Of a stretch of DNA of 64,000 nt, positions 21,426-32,339 are shown one piece after another. How positions within the stretch are numbered: position 1 is the first letter of the stretch; each line of letters opens with the position of its first letter. Made by a program: the position numbers and the translations under genes. The stretch is from Calycina herbarum (taxonomy: Eukaryota; Ascomycota; Leotiomycetes; Helotiales; Pezizellaceae): the NCBI GenBank assembly GCA_001414485.1, contig LLEY01000005.1, positions 124,001-188,000 of the forward strand, read 5' to 3'. Under the pieces are notes generated by a model, which worked only from the letters and a program-made list of their open reading frames with translations, made no database searches and had not been told where the DNA came from.

Positions 21426-22836
21426 CTAACTCTCCATATTCCTCTCAACCAATTCAACAACGTCCTCGGCACAAGCATAGGAAACCTGATAGCCATAGCC
21501 ACCATGTCCGTAATTATGAACCACAATCATATCGCCCAAAATCTCCTTTTCCAATCTCACGCCACCCTTCCTAGAAGGTCTCAACCCAACCACATGTCGT
21601 ATAACTTCCAATCCCTCAACACCTTTTCCATTTCCGAGAGCCGGATTAAATTCAACAGCGCGTTGCATAATTCGGTTGGCGAGAGCTAGGTCTGGCTCCG
21701 TGTTCCAGTTTCCAGGTTGTGCGCATCCACCTAGTACCGTTCCGCCACCTGAGAGATGGTTAATAATGTTCGAGATATGGAAGAGAATTGGAGTAGATGA
21801 TTGAAAGGAGAAATGAGCGGTTTACCAGATGACCTTGCCATCGAATAGGTCAACTCTTCCTGGTCTGGAGATTCTCTAGCAATAGCAGACATAAAGCCGG
21901 GGTCATTTTTAACGATGACCGTTTGACCACGAATCGGAGTTACAGATGTGTCCATGACACCACCTAGTCGCGATGCCAATAATCCAGTACAGTTGATTAT
22001 CATGTCCGCTTCTTTTCTGGAATGGTGGAGCGACTTCGCCTCGGAGATGTGGGAAATAGTTTGGCGTTTAAAGTTTACTCGATTTGCGCGACATTGTGAC
22101 GCGAGCCAGGGGAGGTAAATGGGGACGTGGATACAGACAGAGGTAAACTCGACACCGAAATGGATACCACAGGGTAGTTCGCTTGGAGGAATAACTCGAA
22201 ACTACAATTTCATTATCAGTTAATTTCAGTAGCAAAAGATGATCGGAGGAGAACAAACATTCGGGACTAGGTCTTTGAACCAATACTTTGAGGCGAAACC
22301 ACCCTCTCCACCCCCGATATCAGCATCTCGGCTATATGATTTCTCCTCTATTTCTCATCAGCAACCCGTTGAAACACAGTACCCGGTAGGAAATCTACTT
22401 AGAAATTGAATTCCCGCATCTGGCTCATCCTCAGCGAGTTCTGCCAACGACTTCCAAGTCCTAGCTTCCCATGCAGCTTCCTTCGACCCCTCTTTCCCAA
22501 AACTATATCCACATCAGCGCTCCGAGTCTCACGACCCCATGGCATGCTCCTGCGAAATTACGACGACCAACATACGGATGAAAATTCGCGCCCGCCCATG
22601 GTGAAGTGTATCCCCCATCCAAGTCCCCCGGCATATGCTTCGCTAGAATCGTAACCTCGCTTCCCTCCACCTGTTTCGCTAATAGCAATGCGGTTGTAAG
22701 TCCAGAGACTCCTGCACTTGAGGAGAGTTAGTGATTGAGTCGCTTATTTGGGTGTAACAATGGGAAGCGAGGGGGCGGATAATGAAGCGAAAGAGTAGGT
22801 AACTTACCCGATAACCACGATCTTGGGGCTTTTCAT
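21426..22836 (-). pseudogene. D-amino-acid oxidase (FAD), frameshifted in exon 2
   Basis: The minus-strand start MKSPKIVVIG (22836) splices over a GTAAGT intron to [18 protein letters not shown], giving the GxGxxG FAD dinucleotide motif, then [12 protein letters not shown], the DAAO signature. Between about 22560 and 22470 the frame changes twice before WEARTWKSLAELAEDEPDAG. After that the rest splices well: VIPPSELPCGIHFGVEFTSV, IINCTGLLASRLGGVMD, PIRGQTVIVKNDP, and the C-terminal HNYGHGGYGYQVSYACAEDV. The enzyme would deaminate D-amino acids in peroxisomes, but the C-terminus (RNMES) lacks an SKL-type targeting tripeptide. I cannot exclude a sequencing error in exon 2. Confidence 0.8.
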
Positions 22837-23733
22837 CTTTTCTGAAACTTTGGCACTTCAGGAATGCGATGTTTATTCAAAATCGGTTAAAGGCAATTAG
22901 GACTTAATGGTGTAAAATTTAATGTTGCATGTTTAGAGTAAATAAATTAAATGCAACCTTCCCGTGGCACATGAAATTTCGGTCTAACAAAGGGCGTCCT
23001 CAAACTCCACTTATGTCAGCGCGTTTTCTTCACTCAATAGCAATGATTCTCAGAAACCCGGAAAGACAATAACAATACTGGTCACACCACAGTAATGGCT
23101 TATGTTGTGCTGCGAAAGGGAATTCACCATGTCACACTGATGAGCATGCAAAGACTGAGACACAATATATCTAGATTTTGATGTTCATTGAACTTCCTCA
23201 AACATCTGTTCATGTAATTCAAAGCTGTACTTGAGTCAGAGTGCTAGTAAAACAGTCAAATACAAACATCAAAGAGGAGCAAACTATTGCTCTGCTGTTG
23301 TATTTAGGCGCTTGGATTTCTCATGTAAGAACATTTAAGCCAGTGCCTTAGGACAACCATCACAGCATCAGCAAGCTTGCTAGGCTAGCTATATAGACCC
23401 AATATTCTTAACGCAATAAGATGTATCTAAATAAACAAAAACACTTCCTTGATTTTTTGCCTTGCAACCTTTCAAACCTCATCTAGAAGATTTCTAAGTT
23501 GCAGGCGCATCCACTATCTATCGCTTAATTCACCAGCACCGCACACAAGGCTATGAGGGGATCTTACTAGCTCCTCTCTAGCGCCAAATCGGAATTATTT
23601 ATCTCCGGCTCTGGCCCACAAATCCAGAAGCAAGACGTGACTTTCTTGACTTTCGCAACTTCAACATCGGAATCACCTTCGCAAACAAAAGCCACTCTGA
23701 GGGTTCATCAGAGATCGCAACTGTTCCGTTCTG
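22837..23733. other. Gene-free spacer
   Basis: No open frame over 60 codons, no RNA gene and no clear repeat. The rightmost 100 bases form the 5' leader of the 2EXR gene. Confidence 0.5.
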
Positions 23734-23815
23734 GTAAGTTGTACATCTCTCTTCCATCAAAGAGAGCCATCTCTAATGTTTGATCTATTGTCTAGGAACA
23801 CTTGCGACCTTTGCC

Positions 23816-25089
23816 ATGATGGACAACCCCCACAGTGAAGTCGTCCTCCGAAGGTCAAGTCGATTGGTCTCGCAGACTGTCGTCAGAAACTCCAGCAACA
23901 CTCCTGCAGTCAGCAATCAGGTAGCTCAGCAACATCAAGCAGTAAGTCGTATACCTCTCCTCCATCAAACTTGCATTTCTAACGTTCGATCCGCTTTAGG
24001 ATACACTTGCGACTACCTCCACGATGGCTACCCAGCGTGAGAACGTCATTCTTCGGCGCTCAAGAAGATTGGCATCTACCGAGGGCAGTGGTAGCATCAA
24101 CAATTCCATCAACGCCGCAGCCGCCATCGAAACGTTGACGCCTTTCACCCGAACATTCCCACCCGAGCTCCTTCTTCGAATCTTCAACTATGCTTTGCCA
24201 GGTCCAAGGATCGTTATTGTCCGGAGCAAGGTGGTACACAATATTGATGAGATTGATATGGAGGCATTGAAACCATCAGTTATCAAGATTCTCAAGGAAA
24301 GCGAAGAAGTATCTTTCGAGATCTGCACCACAGATGCTGAAACGATTCCAACCCCTCTGTTGCACGTATGTTTTACCTCCCGTCAATTGGCCCTCAAGCA
24401 CTACAGCTTGGCTTTCAAGGCGCAATTCAATGGTAAGTATCTGTTTTATTTTTAAAAATCCGATAGATTTCCCTCTACGATTTAGCATAATTATAATACT
24501 AACCATGTTTTTTTGGGCAGGCAAACCCATCTACTTTGATTTCAAGCTCGATACCCTCTATCTCTGGTCTGAATCTACAATCAGCGCTTTTTTCGGACAC
24601 CCTTCACAACATCGCTTTCGGTGCTTGAAAGGTGCAACCCGTGAAATATTCAAAAAGAAGGCGTTTTCATGGAAGGATAAGATACAACACGTTGCTTCCA
24701 GCTACATGCTCTCCCACCACCACAACCAAAAACTCTACATATACAAGTTCCCTCAATTGGAAACTCTGGAAATGATCGTACCCAGGCACTTCTTCAATGG
24801 CTGTATGAGAATTTTCAATCGGGCAACCCTCGGCTTTCCACAGGCCAGAGAAGGCAGCGAGGAGCAATATTTGACTATTGTGCAAGATGAACTTGACAGC
24901 GCTAGAGGCAATACCAACCAGGAAGTACAAGTCATTGTGGTATATGAGGAGATGATGAAGGCAAGAATCAGAGCCGAGGTGAGTTCTTGACAACAAATTC
25001 CTCTCTATCACCGTACTGATGCTATTTAGAATCCACGTACTGTACCTCCCGATCTTGAAACAACCAGACGTATGACATTTTGGACATAG
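23816..25089 (+). CDS. 2EXR domain protein with duplicated 5' exon
   Basis: Four coding exons, 23816-23941, 24000-24432, 24521-24978 and 25030-25089, give 358 residues; a further intron (23734-23795) lies in the 5' leader. The 2EXR domain is recognised from FPPELLLRIFNYALPGPRIV (about residue 80), the hydrophobic beta-strand region, PTPLLHVCFTSRQLALKHYS and the following IYFDFKLDTLYL. The function of 2EXR proteins is unknown; they are F-box-like and numerous in filamentous fungi. The N-terminus holds two copies of a basic motif, VVLRRSSRLVSQ and VILRRSRRLAST, because an intron-plus-exon unit is duplicated in tandem. The ATG at 24024 is equivalent to the one at 23819, so translation may start at either. 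The last intron (GTGAGT..TAG) is preferred over read-through, which would stop at 24990. Confidence 0.8.
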
Positions 25090-25372
25090 AATTCTTGCTG
25101 AATGAAACCTACTCACGGAGGACTTGTTGGCAGCATGAAATGGCATATGATGGCAGTGGAGCAGACTGGACAAATGATTGTTGTAGCCTTTCAATAGCAA
25201 TGCAATGCAGAATAGCCTACTCTCAATGAAACAAATTCCAAAAGGACTTAATTCATGAATTATTTTGCAGTGTTCTCCTTGACGTCAAGTAGATTTTCTA
25301 TTTTAGTCCTCGTTTCTCTCTTTCATTCAAGTAGATAATAATCTGTTTTAGATTGAAGAAAAAGCGGATTAT
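25090..25372. other. Short AT-rich spacer
   Basis: No gene. It lies between the 2EXR gene and the TA-flanked MITE. A frame overlapping it on the minus strand (24667-25200) is a shadow of the 2EXR gene. Confidence 0.45.
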
Positions 25373-25374
25373 TA

Positions 25375-25896
25375 CAGTGAGTTGCGAGTTAAGCTTGGAT
25401 TTGCCCACTTTTTTTGTAATCCGAGCTTTTTGAGAAAATTCCTTGATTTCCCCTTTTTAGGCACTCTTTTACCTATTAATTAACAACAACATATGATATA
25501 CTATTTATAAGAACAGGAAAGAAGAGGCTTATATCTCCCCTTATACTCTATAAACTTTATAGGACAAAAACAGACAATTTTATATCTGTCTTGATTTTTA
25601 TAGGGTCTTGGCATAGCCTGTCGACCTTACAGGGGTAGTGAAAAATTTTTCTAAATCTTTTGGGTTGTTTTAAGAATCATTTATCTTTTAGTTTACTTTT
25701 ATTATACTTACTTTAAATTGATAAATTATATTGAAGAGAGATAATTAGATATAGCGCTTCTTTCTAGCTAGGCCTCGTCTCTTTTAGAGTACTTTTATTT
25801 TCTGTCTTCTACAGAAAAGAGGGAGAAAGCCTTGATAAAAAAAAGCTCGGATTACAAAAAAAGTGGGCAATTTCAAGCTTAACTCGCAACTCACTG
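25375..25896. mobile_element. Tc1/mariner-type (TA-flanked) MITE, 522 bp, long inverted repeats
   Basis: About 57 bases at the left end, starting CAGTGAGTTGCGAGTTAAGC, recur inverted at the right end with only two or three differences. A TA dinucleotide flanks both sides (25373-25374 and 25897-25898), as expected for Tc1/mariner/pogo target duplication. A run of seven T and GTAATCCGAGC within the repeats are conserved in both arms. The interior is TA-rich, without coding frames. Confidence 0.85.
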
Positions 25897-25898
25897 TA

Positions 25899-26855
25899 CT
25901 CTAAAAGAAATTCTCTATTTTATCTATACTTTTAGACTATACTAAGAAGAGCCAGGAAAACAACTTTTGATTATTTTCATACGATTAACTTGATTTTCTC
26001 AGACTCCCTCGTATAATTTCCTCATTTGAGAGTACGCGAGACGATAGCATAATGATAATCTCTTACACTGTATAACATCTCCAAGATTATGCTGCCATAC
26101 AACGTCGAGAAGAAACATCTCGCAACAAAATATGTCAGAAGAACAAAGAAATCTTGAATCTCCTCTCTGTCATGTGATCTTTGTCCTCTGTGATTTCCAT
26201 ACATGAATGGAAATGCGCAAGTAGCAGTGATACACTGATATTTCTCCTAGCTTCTGCACGGAGAACGAGGACTAAGGGTTGAGAATTGAGATTACAGATC
26301 ACTTGCTCTAGAGCCTCGTCATTCTGAATCGAAGTCCCTACAAATTCAGGAAAGAAAACCTGCGTCGGGAGAGTAACGTTATCTAATGTACCCCACGTGG
26401 ATTCCTTGCAACATCTCTGCCTGGTTTAGGTACCGGGAAGACCTGGTTTGGGTTTTTGGTCGCGGCCTTAATATCCTACTACCGGTAATAGTGTTGACCT
26501 CAGCGGTGACCAATTTAGGAAAGGTAGGCTCATCGTTGGTAGTGACAATCAGAGCTGTAATCTAGCGGTCTACAGTACGCTTACTATATTTGGATTCTTC
26601 AATCAACGTTTCTTAATTGAACTTTTCTATAACAAATATGTAACTGGTCTAATTTTAAAGTGACCTGAAGGTTTCTGTTTCGCAGGACAAGCGAGCCTAT
26701 AGGAAGGCATTTGTGTCCTGAATTACAGAGAGGTCTATTGAAATACCGCACCTTATAGGGCACAAGCCTATATGGTCTCTATACTTTAGACCGAGTCCTC
26801 TATAGAGTTATCTTGAGAATTAATATTCAACCATACCACTATTTCCAAAAGTATT
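25899..26855. other. AT-rich spacer, no supported gene
   Basis: One 60-codon frame on the minus strand (26022-26204) shows nothing recognisable. I see no structural RNA or repeat. Confidence 0.4.
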
Positions 26856-27316
26856 TAGCGAATAAGCTGGCAAAAGAATAGCTTACTCACGACTCTTTTT
26901 TAGCCCCCAAACAATTAATAGCGAGTAAGCCAACATAATACTTGGGGGCCAAAATGAGTTTATGGGTAAGCTTTCAATTATTAGGTGAGCTATAAATCAT
27001 TGGATAAGCTATTAATTATCGGGTAAGCCATCAATTATCAGGTCAGCTACCAAATATGGAGTGAGCCATCAGTTATCGGGTGAGCCATCAATTGTCAGAT
27101 AAGCTATCGGTTGTCGGGTGAGCCATCAATCATCAAGTGAGCCACCAAACTCCAAGTCGCCAGTAAGCCAACAGAGACTAGCTTACTCGCAACACGTATT
27201 TTGGCCCCTCAAAATTACCCAGTAAGCCATTAAGTAGAGAGTAAGCTAGCAAGAAATTTGGGGGCCGGAGAGTGGTTGCGAGTAAACCATCAATTGACTG
27301 GTAAGCTGGCCCTTTA
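26856..27316. repeat. Complex repeat: 19-bp tandem array inside palindromic flanks
   Basis: From about 26963 to 27155 roughly ten degenerate copies of a 19-bp unit, consensus GGTGAGCCATCAATTATCR, follow each other in one direction. The array is bordered by two direct copies (about 26877-26931 and 27177-27229) of a palindromic block, TAGCTTACTC ... GGCCCC/GCCCCC ... GAGTAAGCC. The outer ends (AATAAGCTGGC at 26870 and GTAAGCTGGCC at 27301) share the same GTAAGC core. It may be a non-autonomous foldback element; no target duplication was found. Confidence 0.6.
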
Positions 27317-28401
27317 CCCCGCACTCAAAGCTCTTCCCTGAGTCTACTTCGTCAACTCCAAGCTATTCAACAAAGCCATGTGTGTAAACTCACAAGGCAG
27401 AAGGAGAAATGAGTGAAGAGCAATTTGCACACGTATCTTTTAACAGCCCTAAAATTGATCTCTAGCTCTCTGAGTGATTTATGCTTGAAGTATTTGTGTG
27501 AATAACAAAAATCCCAAGTGTGAACAACTTGACCTATGCTCAAAAATCGCAATGGAAGTGTGCTCGGAAGAAGTGACTGCAATTTTCTAAAGGCACATAG
27601 GACTTGAGCATACCAGAATCACTTCATGATTGCAAACCAATTCTCAGACCAGCGAGGCGATAAAAACAATTTCAGCGCTTTAAACACAAACGACGCAGCA
27701 GCAACTTGAACGGCCATCATTGTACAAACAAAATATCGGAACAAGGTAGAATCCAGTCGTACACTGCCCGAACCTTGTTCGAAGCTGGTAGAGTAGAATG
27801 GGAATTATTTATCTGGCATAAGTTCCCAGGCCCAATCTGTCAATCGCGGAATCGTAGTTTTCCGATGATTTTGACGGATTCTGTCCAGCTGGATGCCATA
27901 GATAGTCTGCGAAACTAATATTTTATTTTCATCCACCAATTTCGTCGCGCGAAACTAGGGTTCCACTGGATCTAGGATGAGAGATGTTCGAGTTGGGGAA
28001 GATAATGGGGGACCCGTGCTGGTTTAAACTGATGAGCTTGGTGCTCGTCGCAGACTAGCAGAGATTATATGTACAGTATTTGAGCAGTTATAGGGTCACT
28101 GTTTGGGGCTTGCTAAAGATTGCGTGCTGGTAGAGAGGATGTCGTTGTTGAAAATTCTTGGTGTCTGGGCGCTGGCCTTAAGGGGAAGATGAGAGCCCGA
28201 AGCCCCCACCAGCTGAGCGGCGCGAAAAAGCTTCTTACAACGACAACTTTCAAGACCAGACCAACGACTCCATCCATTATTTTGGTTACGAGATTATACC
28301 TTTATTGCTTAGAAACTCGCAGGTGGCGGCAGAACTTCCGCACAGAATGGATTTGTTACTATTAATTGTGTAGACAGAATGCGCAAAACTACAAACACCC
28401 T
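27317..28401. other. Spacer, no supported gene
   Basis: Several 70-80 codon frames on both strands, none with recognisable content. The first 60 bases continue the composition of the repeat to the left. Confidence 0.4.
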
Positions 28402-29022
28402 CTACAGACCCCCATCCGCCTCTTTTGGCACCTCAATCTCGATCGCATTGCTCTCATACTCTCCGCTCTTCCCATCCTCCATCCTCAATTCCGACATGTC
28501 GTCCGCCTCATCCTCCTGGACCCAGAAGGTCATCCAATGCCCCTCCGTCTTGACCCGATACCGCTCGCCCTTCGTCAAAGCCACGTCCGGCTCCTTCGCG
28601 ACCACCGCTCTCTTAACCTCGCCATTCGCCGGCAACTCAATAATGACATGGTCGCTGGGCGCAAAGTAGGCAGGCGGTTTGCGATTGATTTTGATATCGA
28701 TGCATGGCGCGGGGTTGTTCGTCTTGGTCGAGATGAAGGAGAACTTGCCCATCGCAACGGCTCGAGGGTCGAGAGGCGAAAGCCAGCTCAGGAGGAATAT
28801 GCGGTGCGGCGTCTTGTTGGTAATTTTGATGTGGACAACAATTGAACCCAGGTCAGAGTCCGAGGCTAAGCCTGTCGACAATTCGACCTCGAATGGTACG
28901 GAAGCTACGATGGGAGAATCTGACATCCTGGCGGTCCACGACGAGTAAATGTCTGAATACCAAAGGAGGGTGGCTGTGAGGAAAGCTGCCGCCGTGCTGA
29001 GGGCAATAAGTCGATGGATCAT
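28402..29022 (-). CDS. Signal-anchored protein resembling a deuterolysin propeptide, no protease domain
   Basis: An uninterrupted 206-codon frame begins MIHRLIALSTAAAFLTATLL, a signal peptide or signal anchor. The rest alternates strands and turns: VPFEVELST, SIVVHIKITNKTPHRIFLLS, LSPLDPRAVAM, PPAYFAPSDHVIIELPANGE, then ERYRVKTEGHWMTFWV and an acidic tail. The pattern beta-strand - TN-T - LL..LSPLD - F - G/P-rich - A/V - Y.V...G matches the N-terminal propeptide of M35 deuterolysins (compare [20 protein letters not shown] in the gene at 30840), but the HExxH domain is absent. That gene lies 1.8 kb away, transcribed divergently. A chaperone or inhibitor role is only a guess; homology is inferred from pattern, not from a search. 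Confidence 0.65.
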   Translation of the reverse strand: MIHRLIALSTAAAFLTATLLWYSDIYSSWTARMSDSPIVASVPFEVELSTGLASDSDLGSIVVHIKITNKTPHRIFLLSWLSPLDPRAVAMGKFSFISTKTNNPAPCIDIKINRKPPAYFAPSDHVIIELPANGEVKRAVVAKEPDVALTKGERYRVKTEGHWMTFWVQEDEADDMSELRMEDGKSGEYESNAIEIEVPKEADGGL

Positions 29023-30732
29023 TGAATCCTCAAAGTTTCGAATGCGCGGGGAAGTAGAGATGCGGCAACCGACAGAGGGGAATGTTGGAGGGGATGGGAC
29101 GAGCTGTAGAATTGGGTGTTGGGATTTCCTCGTCTGCTCGATAGACTTGGCAACAACAACTCGATCTTCGTGGATCGCAAATGGAGATTTCGATCAGAAT
29201 GGTATGACTGATCGAATGTTCAAGATGCGCTGAGGTCAGTCACCTGAGCCCCAATCTCTCCAGAATGGAGGGGTTGTCCGGGGTGTGGCCGAAAGGGCTT
29301 AATTGGCCGTGTTGGAGAGGTCAACAGTTTTTTTCTTTGCAATGTCGTTCATGGGATTTTCCAGCCACCGGCTCATTTGTTGCAGCTTCCCTTCGAAATA
29401 TCATCAGCACGTCGGTCCGTATCGAGGAGGTGATGAAGCTTTTTGCAACCATCACATCGTCCCCACGTCGAAGTCGACAATTCTAGAAGCTTTATGCTGC
29501 GGAATACGAGCGAACTGCTGCCTCAATCCGATTGATCAATTGGCATGATGTCAAGTTTGGAAGTCGGGACTTGGACTTGAGTTAACATTCAGGAACAGTC
29601 TCCGAACTTCCCATATTGTTTGGGAACCTGTGTACCTGTTCAAAGTCCACTGTTTTCTGCTGTCACCCAACAAAAATTGTCCATCTCTCACAATTCTTCA
29701 TTACCCCGCAGCCAAGACGGACTACCATCTTTAAGAAGAAGCTCAACCCCCTCAAGGAGCCTTTTTGATGCGAGATAAACATTCACTTTACCTAGATCAC
29801 CATGTTTAAATGTCGATCAATTGCATCGTTATCTGATCTTCAACCGTCCTCGGCTGTTAAGAGATGCTAGAACGAGCCTTGATTTTCATGCAGAGGCAAG
29901 GCATCTGCAAGTAAAAACCACCGCATCCGGGTTTAGCCATCTATTCGCTACCCACACGGGTTTGAGATTCCATTCGAGCAATACGCACGATAGATTACTC
30001 CCGCCTGCTTGTCCGTTTCTCACCTTCCTCTTTTGTCTTTCTTGTTGGCTTGGCAACTGAGCCCACCTATCAAAGAGGGGCGATGTTTATCCCCACGCTC
30101 TCCTGAAACTAAGCGAGAGCAGTTACATATTGGTAATAATATACTTTTGTAATTTGTACATCCTGACGTAGCACATGACCTGGCGAATGGGCGCGGTTAC
30201 TTTCAAATTTGCCTCCGACGTGTAGCACAAATTGATATTGCCTTGGGGGCATGTTATCAGGTTTCCCTGTGGCAAGTGCCAGTTGTCAGTGTCGAGAAAG
30301 AGGGGCATCGATGACATCAACCATAGGCACAGCAAAAGCTCCGAACAAAGTCGTGTATGTATGCGAACTTTGACAATGAATTTCGAGTCGACGCGTAGGT
30401 CCTGTATAGAGAGATCCTCGATTCGTTCATCCCAGAAATCTACCGGTTTGGTTTGGTCAAATCAAGACTTCTCGCTTTACAGCCCACTGTCCCTTTTGCG
30501 GAATGAATCCGAGTGATGTTTCTGTTTCGTTTGCATAATCTCGATATCGCTAACATCCCTCGTCTCCAAATACACCTTCCAATTCCAAGTCTTGGCTCTC
30601 ATTCTATTGATTTCCTTTTTTTGCTTTTGGTGCTGCGGTTTGCTGCTGCGGTTTGGTGCGGGAGCTCGGCAGAAGTCTACCACCAGATATTAAAAAGACG
30701 AAGTCTTGGAATTTTGGTGAGAGGGAGTTGTG
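29023..30732. other. Divergent intergenic region
   Basis: No gene supported; short frames of 60-95 codons only. It separates two divergently transcribed genes and so holds both promoters. Confidence 0.45.
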
Positions 30733-30738
30733 TATAAG
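30733..30738 (+). promoter_or_regulatory. TATA box (TATAAG) of the deuterolysin gene
   Basis: TATAAG lies 102 bases before the deuterolysin ATG, followed by a C/T/A-rich leader ending in ATCAATATG. Confidence 0.55.
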
Positions 30739-30839
30739 TAGATCCTTTCCATCGCCCGAGATTCGGTTTTGTTCATCCAACCCATCTCATCTCCATCCGA
30801 CAAGTTCTAGGACTATCACTCTCGGCTTAATCCATCAAT

Positions 30840-32339
30840 ATGCGTTTCACCCTCTCCGTTGTTGCCAGCGTGCTCGCTGTTGCAAATGCTGCTGTCATTG
30901 GACGTGATGCCGCTGCTTTGGAGGTCACTTTGACCCCTGCTGCTAACTCGGCTTCTGGTCAGGTTATCGCTACTGTTAAGAATGTTGGTGCTGAGAGCCT
31001 CAACTTGGTGACTCTCGGGACGTTCTTGGATACTGCGCCTGTTGATAAGTTGAATGTTGTTGATGAGAGTGGTATGTTTTGTCTTTTTCTTGTTTTCGTT
31101 GAATCCCCCGGCCCCCTGGTGTGGGATTGGAAGGAGGTGTTTGATATTGGGAGAGCAACAGCGCAGAAGACTTGTTTTGTTGAATTCGAGTTTTTTGGAT
31201 TTTGCGACTCTTTTCTAAATCCCGTTTTTGTGTTCTTCATAACTCAAAAATGTCTCACACTCTAACCTCACGTAGCTACTCCCGTCGAGTTCAAAGGTGT
31301 CCTACGTAGTGTCCAATACTCTGCCGTTGAGCCAAGCAACTTCAAGTTACTCGCTGCCGGTGCTTCCTTTACCACCACCATTGATGCTGCCGCGGTCCAC
31401 GATCTTACTTCCGCGACTTACACCGTAAGTACAAATTCTCAGAGCATTTTTCCCTTTCGGGAATCCGAAACTTCTCTCCTAATATCCCCAAGACAAGTCA
31501 CAACTTTTCGATATTTCTCAAAGAAGTAAATTAACTCCCATATCATACCATTAGGTCAGTGCAGAGGGAGCCATCCCATATGCCATCGGTGAATCCACCG
31601 AGATCACCTCGGCCGTTGCTTTCAAATCCAACGACCTCACTATCACAGTCAGTGAGGCCGAGGCCGGAGCAGTCGCAAAAGCAATCCCATCCCGAAGCTT
31701 GGTTGACCGCACCGTTCTACAAAGCGGTTGCTCAACTGCTCAACGCTCAGCTACAACACTTGCCTTGAGCAGATGCGTAACCCTCTCCAGAGCCGCCTCC
31801 ACAGCAGCAAGTTCCGGCTCAGCAACCAAATTCAGCGAGTACTTCAAATCCACCGCCGCATCAGTCCGTTCCACCGTCGCTGCACGATTCACCGCTGTGG
31901 CTTCCCAATGCGCATCCATCAGCTCTGGAGCCACAAAATACTACTGCACTGATGTCTACGGTTACTGTGAATCCAATGTCCTCGCCTACACCATCCCATC
32001 TACTAACGAGATTGTCAACTGCCCGCTTTACTACTCTGCGTTGACGAGTTTGAGTTCTACTTGTCACGCTCAGGATCAGACTACCACTACCCTCCATGAG
32101 ATGACTCATGCGCCTGGCACTTATAGTCCGGGAACTGCCGATAATGCTTATGGGTACTCGGCTTCCATTGCTTTGACGTCCGCGAGAGCGGTGCTTAATG
32201 CTGATAGTTATGCGCTTTTTGCTAATGGTATGTTTTCTCCCCCCCAACCCCCCCCCCCCCCTTTTTTTTTTTTTTTTTGAAATCCGTCTTGGGGTCTTTC
32301 GATGCTGATTTTTTGATAGCTATCTATGTTGGATGTTAA
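30840..32339 (+). CDS. Deuterolysin (M35 secreted zinc metalloprotease)
   Basis: Four exons, 30840-31071, 31276-31424, 31555-32227 and 32320-32339, give 357 residues, the usual prepro-deuterolysin length. Residues 1-18 ([18 protein letters not shown]) are a signal peptide. The propeptide runs from LEVTLTP to about residue 175 with [19 protein letters not shown]. The mature domain begins near RTVLQSGCS, contains paired Cys residues, the HEMTH zinc site (His308, Glu309, His312) and the aspzincin third ligand Asp323 in GTADNAYG. The last exon encodes only AIYVGC, the conserved C-terminus, so the 3' junction is firmly placed. The enzyme degrades basic proteins outside the cell. The third intron (32228-32319) contains a C/T homopolymer run. 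Confidence 0.95.

Noticed and set aside
22506..22531. 26-bp GTATGT..CAG segment in DAAO exon 2 as an intron
   Set aside because: Too short for a fungal intron, and it does not resolve both frame changes.
24667..25200. 177-codon minus frame
   Set aside because: Shadow of the 2EXR gene on the opposite strand.
26963..27155. Possible CRISPR-like array (19-bp repeats)
   Set aside because: Repeats are contiguous without unique spacers, and the genome is eukaryotic. It is a tandem array.
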